A stretch of 64,000 nt of DNA from Lachnospiraceae bacterium. GTDB taxonomy: Bacteria; Bacillota; Clostridia; Lachnospirales; Lachnospiraceae. The notes under the pieces are model-generated. The model worked only from the letters and a program-made list of their open reading frames with translations. It was not told the origin of the DNA and ran no database searches. Position 1 is the stretch's first letter. The number at the start of each line of letters is the position of its first letter. The DNA is taken from the NCBI GenBank assembly GCA_015058015.1, contig SVDM01000004.1:41501-105500 (forward strand), in the 5' to 3' direction. The position numbers and the translations under genes are program-made. Below, one piece after another: positions 1-9,868 of this stretch.

Positions 1-1
1 C

Positions 2-664
2 GTAGAGCAGGCTCTTGAACGTGCAGTAAAGAATAACGTTAAGACACTGGTAATTCAGCCTACACACCTTATGCATGGTGCAGAGTATGATGAACTGGTT
101 GAAGCAGTAGAAAAGTATAAATCAAAGATTGCTTCAATTAAGATAGCTGAGCCCTTGCTTGGTGAAGTTGGCGCAGATGGCAATGCGATTAACAAGGACA
201 AAGAAACCGTTGCCAAGGCAATTACCACAGCAGCAGCGACCAAGGCCGGATTTAAAGATGCGGCAGATGCTGCAAAACAAGGTACGGCATTTGTATTCAT
301 GGGACATGGAACATCTCATAAGGCAAAGGTTACATATACCCAGATGCAGACTCAGATGAACAACTTAGGCTACAAGAATGTATTTGTAGGAACAGTTGAA
401 GGAGAGCCTGAAGAGACATCCTGCGAGAGCATTATTAAGGCTGTTAAGGCTGCAGGTTATAAGAATGTAATCCTTCGTCCTCTTATGGTTGTTGCAGGAG
501 ATCATGCTAACAACGATATGGCAGGAGACGATGATGATTCATGGTTATCACAGTTCAAGAAGGATGGTTCTTTCACAAAGATTGATACTCAGATTGAAGG
601 ACTCGGTTCTATCGAAGACGTACAGAAGCTTTATGTAGCTCATACAGCAGCAGTTGCTAAATAA
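2..664 (+). CDS. cbiK: Anaerobic cobalt chelatase CbiK (5' end outside window)
   Basis: The reading frame is open from the left edge, so the N-terminus is missing; 220 residues are visible. The QPTHLMHGAEYDEL motif, the GHGTSHKA motif and the RPLMVVAGDHANNDMAG stretch are those of CbiK-type sirohydrochlorin chelatases, which insert Co2+ into the tetrapyrrole ring in the oxygen-independent cobalamin pathway. The His residues in GHGTSH and in AGDHANND match the metal-binding/catalytic histidines of the family. No other cobalamin genes are visible, so the pathway context lies to the left or elsewhere. A terminator-like hairpin follows the stop codon. Whether the protein carries an export signal, as some CbiK homologues do, cannot be seen. 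Confidence 0.9.
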   Translation, partial: VEQALERAVKNNVKTLVIQPTHLMHGAEYDELVEAVEKYKSKIASIKIAEPLLGEVGADGNAINKDKETVAKAITTAAATKAGFKDAADAAKQGTAFVFMGHGTSHKAKVTYTQMQTQMNNLGYKNVFVGTVEGEPEETSCESIIKAVKAAGYKNVILRPLMVVAGDHANNDMAGDDDDSWLSQFKKDGSFTKIDTQIEGLGSIEDVQKLYVAHTAAVAK

Positions 665-684
665 TTAAGAAGAATTAAAATGAT

Positions 685-726
685 AGGGGGGTCATTTACC
701 TTATGGTATAATGGCCTCCTGTTTTT
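685..726 (+). terminator. Rho-independent terminator after cbiK
   Basis: The G-rich arm AGGGGG at 685-690 pairs with CCTCCT at 715-720, and the stem continues with TCATT against AATGG around a loop of about 12 nt. A run of five T follows. One bulged G interrupts the stem, so some read-through into the lipoprotein gene is possible. Confidence 0.6.
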
Positions 727-744
727 CAGAAAGGATAGGGAATT

Positions 745-1275
745 ATGATTAAGTCAAGAAAAAGAGTTATATCTTTCGTAGCAGCTTTGGCATTTGCCGG
801 AATACTTGTATTATCGGGCTGCGCAGGTTCCGGTGGCTCGGGAAGCACAGCTGCTTCAACTACCGCATCTTCAGCAGGTTCTTCCGTAGCTGCAAGTAAG
901 ATTAATCTTGCGGATGGAACATATGATGCCAAATTTACCACCGACGGCAAAATGTTCCATGTAAATGATGCAAATAAAGGAATGGGTATCTTGACCGTTA
1001 AAGACGGCAAAGCCACAATACATGTAAGTCTTGTTTCCAAGACAATAGTTAATCTCTTTTTGGGAACCGCAGAGGATGCCAAGAAGGAAGGCGCTAAGCT
1101 TCTTCAGCCAACCACTGACACAGTTAAATATGAAGACGGAACAACAGAAGAAGTATACGGATTCGATATTCCGGTACCTGTTATAGATGAAGAGTTTGAC
1201 TGTGCACTTATAGGAGAGAAGGGCAAGTGGTACGACCACAAGGTCAAAGTCTCTGAAGTCAAAGAGAAAAAATAG
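745..1275 (+). CDS. Small lipoprotein, possibly metal/tetrapyrrole associated
   Basis: The 176-residue product begins with a basic N-terminus, a hydrophobic stretch and a lipobox ending LSGC (Cys at about residue 26), so it should be lipid-anchored outside the membrane. A Ser/Ala/Gly-rich spacer follows, then a compact domain starting near DGTYDAKFTTDG and containing MFHVNDANKG, LTVKDGKATIHVSLVSK and GKWYDHKV. I recall similar lipoproteins near metal-uptake and cobalamin genes in Clostridia, but have no named function for it. The adjacency to cbiK suggests a role in cobalt or corrinoid handling; that is inference. RBS AAAGGATAGG lies just upstream of the ATG. A 31-bp hairpin follows the gene. 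Confidence 0.75.
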   Translation: MIKSRKRVISFVAALAFAGILVLSGCAGSGGSGSTAASTTASSAGSSVAASKINLADGTYDAKFTTDGKMFHVNDANKGMGILTVKDGKATIHVSLVSKTIVNLFLGTAEDAKKEGAKLLQPTTDTVKYEDGTTEEVYGFDIPVPVIDEEFDCALIGEKGKWYDHKVKVSEVKEKK

Positions 1276-1313
1276 TCGAAAAAGGATAATAGTAGAGTAT
1301 AAACGAATATGCA

Positions 1314-1407
1314 GCAGAAGGAGCGCATATGTTATTTTCGAGACCGTCCGATACGTCGAGGACAGAGCGAGAGCGTGTCTCGAAAGTAATATATACGCTC
1401 CTTTTGC
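1314..1407 (+). repeat. Long near-perfect hairpin (31-bp arms) after the lipoprotein gene
   Basis: Arms 1314-1344 and 1377-1407 are inverted copies differing at four of 31 positions. As RNA, three of these are G-U wobbles, leaving one mismatch. The 32-nt loop holds a further GTCC/GGAC pairing at 1346-1349 and 1360-1363. A T5 run begins at 1412, so it may serve as an oversized terminator for the lipoprotein gene. Its length is unusual for a plain terminator. It accounts for much of the gene-free stretch 1276-1468; nothing else was recognised there. Confidence 0.7.
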
Positions 1408-1468
1408 GTACGTTTTTCCTTCGTGTTATTTCTACACAGTTTATTCACATATTTTCTTTCTACATGTA

Positions 1469-1497
1469 TTGACAAAGGAATTGGGCAGTGCTATCTT
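1469..1497 (+). promoter_or_regulatory. SigA-type promoter of the hrcA operon
   Basis: TTGACA at 1469-1474 and TATCTT at 1492-1497 are separated by 17 bp. The CIRCE operator begins 13 bp downstream, placing it over the expected transcription start region. Confidence 0.75.
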
Positions 1498-1510
1498 TTA
1501 TATGAGAGAT

Positions 1511-1539
1511 GTTAGCACTCTATTATCTCGAGTGCTAAC
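1511..1539 (+). promoter_or_regulatory. CIRCE operator (HrcA binding site)
   Basis: TTAGCACTC at 1512-1520, nine spacer bases, then GAGTGCTAA at 1530-1538, an exact match to the CIRCE consensus. The dyad extends one further base pair each side. By family knowledge this is bound by HrcA, so the operon should be autoregulated and induced by protein-folding stress. Confidence 0.97.
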
Positions 1540-1552
1540 AAGAGTGGATACA

Positions 1553-1597
1553 CAGATTGAGGGGTATAATGGCTTCCCTCAATCAGATTGAGGGGTA
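1553..1597 (+). promoter_or_regulatory. Duplicated Shine-Dalgarno leader with competing anti-sequence
   Basis: CAGATTGAGGGGTA occurs at 1553-1566 and again at 1584-1597. Between them CCCTCAATC (1576-1584) is complementary to GATTGAGGG in both copies. It can pair upstream (9 bp, 12-nt loop) or with the downstream copy (CCCTCAA/TTGAGGG around a 5-nt loop), which would mask the hrcA Shine-Dalgarno. The pairings are mutually exclusive. The repeat and the complementarity are seen directly; regulatory action is inferred. Confidence 0.6.
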
Positions 1598-1598
1598 G
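1569..1598 (+). CDS. Putative nine-codon leader peptide before hrcA
   Basis: ATG at 1569 opens a frame MASLNQIEG ending at TAG 1596-1598, two bases before the hrcA ATG. It has its own Shine-Dalgarno (first copy of the duplicated GAGGGG). Translating it would unfold the leader pairing described at 1553-1597. It may instead be a by-product of a short duplication. There is no evidence of expression. Confidence 0.3.
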   Translation: MASLNQIEG

Positions 1599-1600
1599 AC

Positions 1601-2629
1601 ATGAATCAGCTTGATGAGAGAAAGATGAAGATTCTTCAGGCCATAATCAGAACCTACATGGAGACTGGTGAGCCGGTAGGATCAAGAACAATTTCCAAGT
1701 ATTCGGATTTGAATTTAAGCTCTGCCACAATTCGTAACGAGATGTCAGACTTAGAGGAGATGGGATATATCATTCAGCCCCACACCTCCGCAGGACGTAT
1801 TCCTTCCGACAAGGGCTACAGATTATATGTAGACACCATGATGCTTGAGAAGGATAAAGAAGTCACCGAGATGAAGGAGCTTATGCTTGAGAAGACCGAG
1901 AAGATGGAGAAGATTCTCATGCAGGTGGCGAAACTCTTAGCCAACAATACCAACTATGCGGCTATGATATCCAGTCCTCAGATGAGAAGAAACCGTCTGA
2001 AATTTATCCAGTTATCCCAGGTGGATTCGGAACATATCTTAGCGGTTGTGGTATGCGAAGGTAATATTGTTAAGAACAAGGTTATCGCAGTAGAAGACGA
2101 GCTTGATAATGAAACCATATTAAAGCTTAATATTCTGCTTAATACCAACTTAAACGGACTTGCCATGGAAGAGATTAACTTAGCAACCATTGCAAGACTT
2201 AAGGAACAGGCAGGAATTCACACTCAGCTTCTTAATGATGTGCTTGACGCTGTGGCGGAGGCCATCGTGGGAGATGAGGATTTAGAGATATACACCAGTG
2301 GAGCCACCAACATATTTAAATATCCGGAACTTTCGGATTCCACCAAAGCCAAGGATATCCTCTCCACATTCGAAGAAAAACAGCAGCTGGTTGAACTTGT
2401 TAATTCCACCTTGGAGAATGAGTCGGAGACGGGAATTCAGGTTTATATCGGCGAAGAAACACCTATTCAGACCATGAAGGATTGCAGCGTTGTTACCGCA
2501 ACCTACGAGCTTGAGGAAGGTGTCCAGGGAACCATAGGAATCATAGGTCCTAAGCGAATGGATTATGAGAAAGTAGTGGCTAACCTGAAAACTTTGATGA
2601 ATAAGTTGGACGATGTATTTAAGAAGTAA
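1601..2629 (+). CDS. hrcA: Heat-inducible transcription repressor HrcA
   Basis: At 342 residues it has the usual HrcA length. The N-terminus MNQLDERKMKILQAIIRTYM followed by GEPVGSRTISKY and SSATIRNEMSDLEEMGYI is the winged helix-turn-helix DNA-binding domain (about residues 1-75). The rest is the GAF-like and dimerisation part, including PSDKGYRLYVD and the C-terminal GIIGPKRMDYEKVVANL. HrcA represses class I heat-shock genes through the CIRCE element present just upstream, and its folding is controlled by GroEL in studied species. It heads the operon with grpE 25 bp downstream. Start chosen at 1601 because GAGGGG lies at 1590-1595. Confidence 0.97.
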   Translation: MNQLDERKMKILQAIIRTYMETGEPVGSRTISKYSDLNLSSATIRNEMSDLEEMGYIIQPHTSAGRIPSDKGYRLYVDTMMLEKDKEVTEMKELMLEKTEKMEKILMQVAKLLANNTNYAAMISSPQMRRNRLKFIQLSQVDSEHILAVVVCEGNIVKNKVIAVEDELDNETILKLNILLNTNLNGLAMEEINLATIARLKEQAGIHTQLLNDVLDAVAEAIVGDEDLEIYTSGATNIFKYPELSDSTKAKDILSTFEEKQQLVELVNSTLENESETGIQVYIGEETPIQTMKDCSVVTATYELEEGVQGTIGIIGPKRMDYEKVVANLKTLMNKLDDVFKK

Positions 2630-2653
2630 TAAATAAGTGAAAGGATAATATAA

Positions 2654-3292
2654 ATGTCAGAGACTAATAAGGTTGAAGAAGCGATAAAGGCTGCCAAAGA
2701 GCAGGAAGAGGAAGCCAGAAAAAACGGCACCTTACCTGAGGAAGAAGTCGAAGAAACCGCTGAAGCACAAGAGACTGAAGACTTGGCAGAAGAAGAGCCT
2801 GACGGAGAAGTTCCGGAGGGAAGGGAAGGCTTCTTTAAGAACAAGAAGAAAAAAGATAAGAAAGATGAGCTGATTGAAGAATTAAAGGATAAGGTTACAC
2901 GTCAGATGGCCGAGTTCGAGAACTTCAGGAAGCGTACCGACAAGGAAAAGTCCCAGATGTTCGAGATAGGAGCAAAGGACATTATAGAAAAGATTCTGCC
3001 GGTACTTGATAATTTTGAAAGAGGTTTGGCAACCGCTACGGAAGAAGAAAAGGCTACGCCTTTTGTGGAAGGAATGGACAAGATATACAAACAACTTGTT
3101 ACCACCTTAGAGGATGCGGGAGTCAAAGAGATAGACTGTCTGGGTAAAGAATTCGATCCCGAACTTCACAATGCGGTTATGCATGAGGAGAACGAAGAAG
3201 CGGGAGAGAACATAATTACGGAAGTATTCCAAAAAGGATATACATATAAAGATACTGTAGTAAGACACAGCATGGTTAAAGTGGCAAATTAG
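2654..3292 (+). CDS. grpE: Nucleotide exchange factor GrpE
   Basis: 212 residues. The first 70 or so are acidic and low-complexity (Glu/Ala/Lys rich), followed by a long coiled coil that includes QMAEFENFRKRTDKEK and a C-terminal beta domain with GVKEIDCLGKEFDPELHNAV and YTYKDTVVRHSMVKV. These are GrpE hallmarks. GrpE dimers release ADP from DnaK in the cytoplasm. The acidic N-terminal tail is longer than in the shortest GrpE proteins but not exceptional. It lies between hrcA and dnaK in the CIRCE operon. Confidence 0.97.
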   Translation: MSETNKVEEAIKAAKEQEEEARKNGTLPEEEVEETAEAQETEDLAEEEPDGEVPEGREGFFKNKKKKDKKDELIEELKDKVTRQMAEFENFRKRTDKEKSQMFEIGAKDIIEKILPVLDNFERGLATATEEEKATPFVEGMDKIYKQLVTTLEDAGVKEIDCLGKEFDPELHNAVMHEENEEAGENIITEVFQKGYTYKDTVVRHSMVKVAN

Positions 3293-3297
3293 ATTAA

Positions 3298-5205
<1,908 letters not shown>

Positions 5206-5231
5206 TAAATAATTATATATAAATTAGCCAT

Positions 5232-5260
5232 GGGCTCAGGCAGACAGCTGCTTAGAGCCC
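5232..5260 (+). other. Intergenic hairpin between dnaK and dnaJ
   Basis: GGGCTC (5232-5237) pairs with GAGCCC (5255-5260), and GCAG pairs with CTGC inside. No T-run follows, so it is not a classical terminator. It could be a processing or stabilising structure that sets the DnaK:DnaJ ratio; that role is inference. Confidence 0.5.
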
Positions 5261-5290
5261 TAGTGCAATTATTAGAGAGAGTAGATTATT

Positions 5291-6424
5291 ATGGCTGAAA
5301 GTAAGAGAGATTATTATGAAGTCTTGGGCGTAGACAAGAATGCCGATGACGCTACAATTAAAAAGGCATACAGACAACTGGCCAAGAAATACCATCCGGA
5401 TATGAACCCGGGAGACGCAGAGGCAGAGAAGAAGTTTAAAGAGGCTTCAGAAGCCTATGCGGTTCTCAGTGACCCGGACAAACGACGTCAGTACGACCAG
5501 TTCGGACATGCTGCCTTCGATGGCGCTGCCGGTGGCGGAGCAGGAGGATTTGATTTCTCCGGTATGGATATGGGTGATATCTTCGGTGACATCTTCGGAG
5601 ATTTATTCGGTGGCGGACGAAGAAGAAACGATGGTCCCATGAAGGGAGCCAACCTCCGGGCCCGTATTAGAATTACCTTTGAGGAAGCGGTGTTCGGATG
5701 TGAGAAGGAAATAGAGCTTACTTTAAAGGATGACTGTAAGACCTGTAACGGAACGGGAGCAAAGCCCGGTACATCCCCTGAGACCTGCCCCAAGTGCGGC
5801 GGTAAGGGACGTGTTATGTATACCCAGCAGTCTCTTTTTGGAACGGTTCAGAATGTTCAGACCTGTCCGGATTGTCACGGAACAGGTAAATTTGTCAGAG
5901 AGAAATGCCCGGATTGCCGGGGAACAGGCTATGTTGCGGCTAAGAAGAAGATTCTTGTTACTGTGCCGGCCGGTATTGACCAGGGACAGAGCATTCGTAT
6001 AAGAGATAAAGGTGAGCCCGGAACCAACGGTGGACCGAGAGGAGACCTTCTTGTGGAAGTGTCTATCTCAGATCATCCTATCTTCCAGAGACAGGATGTT
6101 AATATTTATTCCACGGCACCCATCAGTTTTGCCCAGGCAGTGCTGGGAGGAACCATTCGTATAGACACCGTTGACGGACAGGTAGAATATGATGTTAAGC
6201 CGGGAACCCAGACGGATACCAGAATAAGACTAAAAGGCAAAGGTGTTCCTTCCCTTAGAAATAAGAACTTAAGAGGCGACCACTACGTAACCCTTGTGGT
6301 TCAGGTACCCACTTCCCTGAATGGAGAAGCCAAGGAAGCCTTAAGACATTTTGATTCACTGACAGGTAATACTCTTTACGGACCTAACGGTGAACCCCCT
6401 AAGAAAAAGGGCTTGTTTAAGTAA
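5291..6424 (+). CDS. dnaJ: Chaperone protein DnaJ (Hsp40, type I)
   Basis: 377 residues with the complete type I layout: J domain with the HPD motif near residues 35-37, a Gly/Phe-rich stretch (about 75-115), four zinc-binding repeats ([32 protein letters not shown]) and the C-terminal substrate-binding region. It stimulates DnaK ATPase and delivers unfolded clients. Last gene of the heat-shock operon, followed by a perfect 16-bp hairpin. The usual next gene in Firmicutes, prmA, is displaced by two inserted genes. Confidence 0.98.
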   Translation: MAESKRDYYEVLGVDKNADDATIKKAYRQLAKKYHPDMNPGDAEAEKKFKEASEAYAVLSDPDKRRQYDQFGHAAFDGAAGGGAGGFDFSGMDMGDIFGDIFGDLFGGGRRRNDGPMKGANLRARIRITFEEAVFGCEKEIELTLKDDCKTCNGTGAKPGTSPETCPKCGGKGRVMYTQQSLFGTVQNVQTCPDCHGTGKFVREKCPDCRGTGYVAAKKKILVTVPAGIDQGQSIRIRDKGEPGTNGGPRGDLLVEVSISDHPIFQRQDVNIYSTAPISFAQAVLGGTIRIDTVDGQVEYDVKPGTQTDTRIRLKGKGVPSLRNKNLRGDHYVTLVVQVPTSLNGEAKEALRHFDSLTGNTLYGPNGEPPKKKGLFK

Positions 6425-6480
6425 ATATTAAGATATGTTTTCATGTTTCGATTTTGACAGAATAGTGAAAATGTAATATA

Positions 6481-6515
6481 AATATAAGGACATGCGTTAC
6501 GCATGTCCTTATATT
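6481..6515 (+). terminator. Perfect 16-bp hairpin after dnaJ
   Basis: Arms 6481-6496 and 6500-6515 are exact inverted copies around a 3-nt loop. The descending arm ends in TTATATT and no longer T-run follows. Most likely the end of the heat-shock operon transcript. Confidence 0.65.
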
Positions 6516-6536
6516 GTGTTATGAATGGAGAACATA

Positions 6537-7958
6537 ATGAAGACGAAAACAGGTACAGCAAATGAGAAGAAGAAAGAAATATTATTTCTCATTTGTGTCT
6601 TTCTATTTTTTTTAATATGGATGTTTATTCAGCCCTTTCATGTTGCACCGGATGAATCCATGAGATTCGATATTCCTATGTATATATATAATCACGGGAC
6701 TTTGCCGGTAGGGGATGACCCTGAGTTAATCGGGAATCTATGGGGCTTGTCATATGCGTTTTTCCCTATCCTTTCATACATGATAAGCGCTTTTTTTATG
6801 AAGATAGTAGCGGTATTTAGTACTGATTTCATGTCCCTTTTAATGGCGGCGAGATTTACCAGTGTAGTATTCGGAACAGGAACGGCCTATTTGTCCATAA
6901 AGGTTGGGAAGAAACTATTTGGGAATAAACTTGGATGGCTATTTGCTGTGGTGGTTACTCTGCTTCCTCAGAATGTTTTCATAGCTACGTATGTTAATAA
7001 TGATGCCATGGCTATATTCTCCACAGCGCTTATAGTTTACTTCTGGATAAGAGGAGTGGAGACCCGCTGGAACATTAAATCCTGTATAGGCCTGGCAGTG
7101 GCTATATCTATTTGTGCGTTATCATATTATAACGCTTATGGATTTATACTTTGCAGCATAATTATATATTTTGCCACCTACTTTTTGTGTTACAAGAATA
7201 AGGAGGAGTTCCCTCTTAAGACTTTCCTTGCAAGGGGATTCCTTATTGTAGGCATCGTTTTGATACTTGCAGGATGGTGGTTTGTCAGAAGTGCAATACT
7301 TTATAATGGGGACTTTCTGGGTATGAAGGCCATGGATATTTGTGCTGAAGCAAATGCTGCTCCGGGAATTAAACCTTCAGAGCACCCCACACCTTTAAGC
7401 AAGGGAATGTCATTTGTGGGAATGCTCTTTGGAACCAACTGGGTTATCGTTACGGTGGCAAGTTTTATTGGTTGTTTTGGAGGCATGAATCTTTGGATGC
7501 CGCACTGGATGTACGTTGTATATGGTTTGTTCTTCTTCGTGGCGCTTCTTGCATGTGTGACACTGGGAAGAAAAGTATTTCGTTTAAGGGATAAAGATAG
7601 CAGGAAGTTTTGTGATAAAGGTATCCTGGTATGGATACTTATATTGGCGGCAATCATACCTATATTACTTAGTATGTATAATTCCTATGCTTCGGACTAC
7701 CAGCCCCAGGGAAGATATGTCTTGCCAATGGTATTTCCTTTCGGGTTCTTTGTGACATGGGGAGCGGGAAAACTGGTAGAGCGCTTTAGCGGAAACCGGA
7801 TTGTGATAAGCTCCGATGAACCGGAAGCTATATTCCCGGTTACGGTTGACAAGAAGTCAGACAGAATTATAAAAATAATTATGGGGACGTACATTGTATT
7901 GTGCATTTTGGGTTATGTCACCACCATGGTTCCACATTATCTTTTGAATTTGAGCTAA
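6537..7958 (+). CDS. DUF2142-like polytopic membrane protein (possible GT-C glycosyltransferase)
   Basis: A hydrophobic protein of 473 residues with roughly eleven or twelve membrane segments. After the first segment comes the motif HVAPDESMRFD, an acidic pair in the first extracytoplasmic loop as in GT-C fold enzymes. Near the C-terminus is QPQGRYVLPMVFP, which resembles the conserved QGRY-LP motif of DUF2142 proteins, often found in polysaccharide loci. Start set at ATG 6537 rather than 6525, because TGGAG (6526-6530) overlaps the upstream ATG and is correctly spaced from 6537. It stands alone between terminators, with no glycan genes nearby, so its substrate is unknown. Confidence 0.6.
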   Translation: MKTKTGTANEKKKEILFLICVFLFFLIWMFIQPFHVAPDESMRFDIPMYIYNHGTLPVGDDPELIGNLWGLSYAFFPILSYMISAFFMKIVAVFSTDFMSLLMAARFTSVVFGTGTAYLSIKVGKKLFGNKLGWLFAVVVTLLPQNVFIATYVNNDAMAIFSTALIVYFWIRGVETRWNIKSCIGLAVAISICALSYYNAYGFILCSIIIYFATYFLCYKNKEEFPLKTFLARGFLIVGIVLILAGWWFVRSAILYNGDFLGMKAMDICAEANAAPGIKPSEHPTPLSKGMSFVGMLFGTNWVIVTVASFIGCFGGMNLWMPHWMYVVYGLFFFVALLACVTLGRKVFRLRDKDSRKFCDKGILVWILILAAIIPILLSMYNSYASDYQPQGRYVLPMVFPFGFFVTWGAGKLVERFSGNRIVISSDEPEAIFPVTVDKKSDRIIKIIMGTYIVLCILGYVTTMVPHYLLNLS

Positions 7959-7986
7959 AAGAATAGAAAATGTATTAAATAATAGT

Positions 7987-8037
7987 AAAAATGACCTAAA
8001 GCGTTGTGCCGTCTGGCTTTCGTGAGGGTCATTTTTT
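7987..8037 (+). terminator. Rho-independent terminator after the DUF2142-like gene
   Basis: AAAAATGACC (7987-7996) pairs with GGTCATTTTT (8027-8036), with internal structure in the loop and T6 at 8032-8037. The A-rich ascending arm would also give a T-run for transcripts from the right. Confidence 0.8.
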
Positions 8038-8039
8038 GG

Positions 8040-8068
8040 TTGCATTGAAACACTATATATTGTATAAT
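8040..8068 (+). promoter_or_regulatory. Promoter of the J-domain/coiled-coil gene
   Basis: TTGCAT at 8040-8045 and TATAAT at 8063-8068 with a 17-bp spacer. The 10-mer CACTATATAT occurs in the spacer (8051-8060) and again at 8093-8102 in the untranslated leader. Confidence 0.55.
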
Positions 8069-8139
8069 CTAATCGTAGGAAAAGTGAACAAGCACTATAT
8101 ATGGTTTGCCAGACCGCATTTTAAGGGGGATAGAGACAG

Positions 8140-8655
8140 ATGGCGCAAGTAATATACGCGGATGATGCTTTTCATCCGGTAGATGTGGAACTAGAGGAGC
8201 GCTATATATCTGAATCTGAGCGTCTTAAGAAAGAAAGAAAGGAGCTTTTAGACGAGAGACGCAAGCTAAAAAAAGACAAGATAGAACTTGAAAAACAGCT
8301 TTCAGAATATGCAGTACGAAAAAAGCTGGATGAGAAGATGATGAGTTCTCAAAAGCAGCTTTTTGAGAAGAAATTTAAGATACTGGAATTGGAATTACAG
8401 AAACTTGCTGAAGAAAAAGCGAGACTGGAGAAAGAAAAGAACTTCTATAAAGCAGTTAATGATAACCTTGAAGGGGAGAAGAATACAGACCCCGCAGAGG
8501 TAAGAATGTTGTTTCGGGGAATTGATAACTTGAAGGATCTGAAGAAAAGATACAAAGAGTTAATCAAGATATTCCATCCTGACAACGTAAACGGAGACAC
8601 ATCAGTGCTCCAGGAGATTAATCGTCAATTCGACGAACTGAAAAGTAAATATTGA
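8140..8655 (+). CDS. Coiled-coil protein with C-terminal J domain
   Basis: 171 residues. From about residue 25 to 115 the sequence is a charged, Lys/Glu/Leu-rich coiled coil. The last 50 residues read as a J domain: LKDLKKRYKELIKIFHPD with the diagnostic HPD tripeptide near residue 146, then a short loop and LQEINRQFDEL. J domains stimulate Hsp70 (DnaK) ATPase. Placing the J domain at the C-terminus behind a coiled coil, without zinc or substrate-binding domains, suggests a specialised co-chaperone that tethers DnaK to an unknown partner. It is transcribed alone, with its own promoter and flanking terminators, about 1.7 kb from dnaJ. Confidence 0.75.
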   Translation: MAQVIYADDAFHPVDVELEERYISESERLKKERKELLDERRKLKKDKIELEKQLSEYAVRKKLDEKMMSSQKQLFEKKFKILELELQKLAEEKARLEKEKNFYKAVNDNLEGEKNTDPAEVRMLFRGIDNLKDLKKRYKELIKIFHPDNVNGDTSVLQEINRQFDELKSKY

Positions 8656-8699
8656 TACTGTAACGACACTTCCTTGTCGAAATTTCCGATTATCCTAAG

Positions 8700-8743
8700 C
8701 GAGAGACCGGGTGGCTGTACATGCCGCTCGGTTTCTCGTTTTT
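8700..8743 (+). terminator. Strong rho-independent terminator
   Basis: A GC-rich stem of about 16 pairs (8700-8715 with 8723-8738, a few of them wobbles) around a 7-nt loop, then T5. It ends the J-domain gene transcript and insulates prmA. Confidence 0.9.
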
Positions 8744-8847
8744 AATTTACGTCCCCGTGACTCACGGATTTGTCAAATGGGGCAAATTGTGATAATCTAT
8801 CAAGAGTTAAAATGCAGACCATACTTTAAACTAACGGAGAGTACGTT

Positions 8848-9855
8848 ATGGAATGGAACAAGTATACCATCAAGACTTTGACAACTGCAGAGGATGCCAT
8901 TAGCGGAATGCTTATGGAGCTTGGAATATACGGTGTTGAGATAGAAGATAATATCCCCATATCCGAAGAAGATAAAAAGACCATGTTTATAGACATCCTG
9001 CCGGAACTGCCAATAGATGACGGAACAGCTTATATCAGCTTCTATTTGGAAGAAGGAGAAAAGGAACGCGAAACCGTTGAGGCAGTTAAAGCGGGGCTTA
9101 CCCGTCTAAGGGAATTCGTGGACATCGGTGAATGGGAGATAGTAACATCCTCCACCAAGGAGGAGGACTGGATTAACAACTGGAAGGAATTCTTCAAGCC
9201 CTTTACCGTGGACAATATAGTAATAAAGCCCACCTGGGAGAACCTTGATGAGGACAATATCATAGACATCACCAAGAATGATAAGACAGACAGAGAGTCC
9301 ATGGATGATGCCTGCAAAGAAAGAATAGTAATAGAGATAGACCCGGGAACCGCCTTTGGAACGGGAAGACATGAAACCACCAGACTGTGTATGGGCCAGC
9401 TTCGAAAGTATATTAAGGCCGGAATGAGGGTTCTTGATGCCGGAGCAGGAAGCGGAGTATTATCAATAGTTGCAGAAAAGCTTGGGGCCGGCTTTGTATT
9501 CGGTACAGACATTGACCCCATAGCTGTTGAAGCGGCGGAGAGAAACCTTATACTTAACGGAATTGATAAAAGTCGCTTTACCATGACAAGGGGCAATCTT
9601 ATAGATGACGCAGACCTTCGAAAGCGTGCAGGAGAAGGAAGCTTTGATTTGGTAGTTGCCAATATCTTAGCGGATGTTATAATCCCCATGTCGAAGGTTA
9701 TTCCTTCCCTTTTGAAGAAGGATGGAGTATTTATATCTTCCGGTATCATTAACACCAAGGAGACGGAAGTAAAAGCGGCTATTGAAGAAGCCGGTTTTAA
9801 GATATTAGACATAGTACATCTTAATGAGTGGGTTGCCATAATAGCCACCCTTTAA
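8848..9855 (+). CDS. prmA: Ribosomal protein L11 methyltransferase PrmA
   Basis: 335 residues. The N-terminal substrate-recognition domain is followed by a class I SAM-methyltransferase core: DPGTAFGTGRHETTRLC, SAM-binding VLDAGAGSGVLSI and catalytic-region VVANILADVI, all diagnostic of PrmA. It trimethylates ribosomal protein L11. RBS and a weak promoter candidate (TTGTCA 8770, GATAAT 8791, 15-bp spacer) lie upstream. It is followed 13 bp later by rsmE, the standard Firmicute pairing. Confidence 0.96.
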   Translation: MEWNKYTIKTLTTAEDAISGMLMELGIYGVEIEDNIPISEEDKKTMFIDILPELPIDDGTAYISFYLEEGEKERETVEAVKAGLTRLREFVDIGEWEIVTSSTKEEDWINNWKEFFKPFTVDNIVIKPTWENLDEDNIIDITKNDKTDRESMDDACKERIVIEIDPGTAFGTGRHETTRLCMGQLRKYIKAGMRVLDAGAGSGVLSIVAEKLGAGFVFGTDIDPIAVEAAERNLILNGIDKSRFTMTRGNLIDDADLRKRAGEGSFDLVVANILADVIIPMSKVIPSLLKKDGVFISSGIINTKETEVKAAIEEAGFKILDIVHLNEWVAIIATL

Positions 9856-9868
9856 AGAGGTAACGTAA

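Noticed and set aside
9042..9848. 268-codon open frame on the reverse strand opposite prmA
   Set aside because: The forward strand encodes a complete PrmA with diagnostic motifs; the reverse product is low-complexity (Ser/Ile/Leu) and has no recognisable domain.
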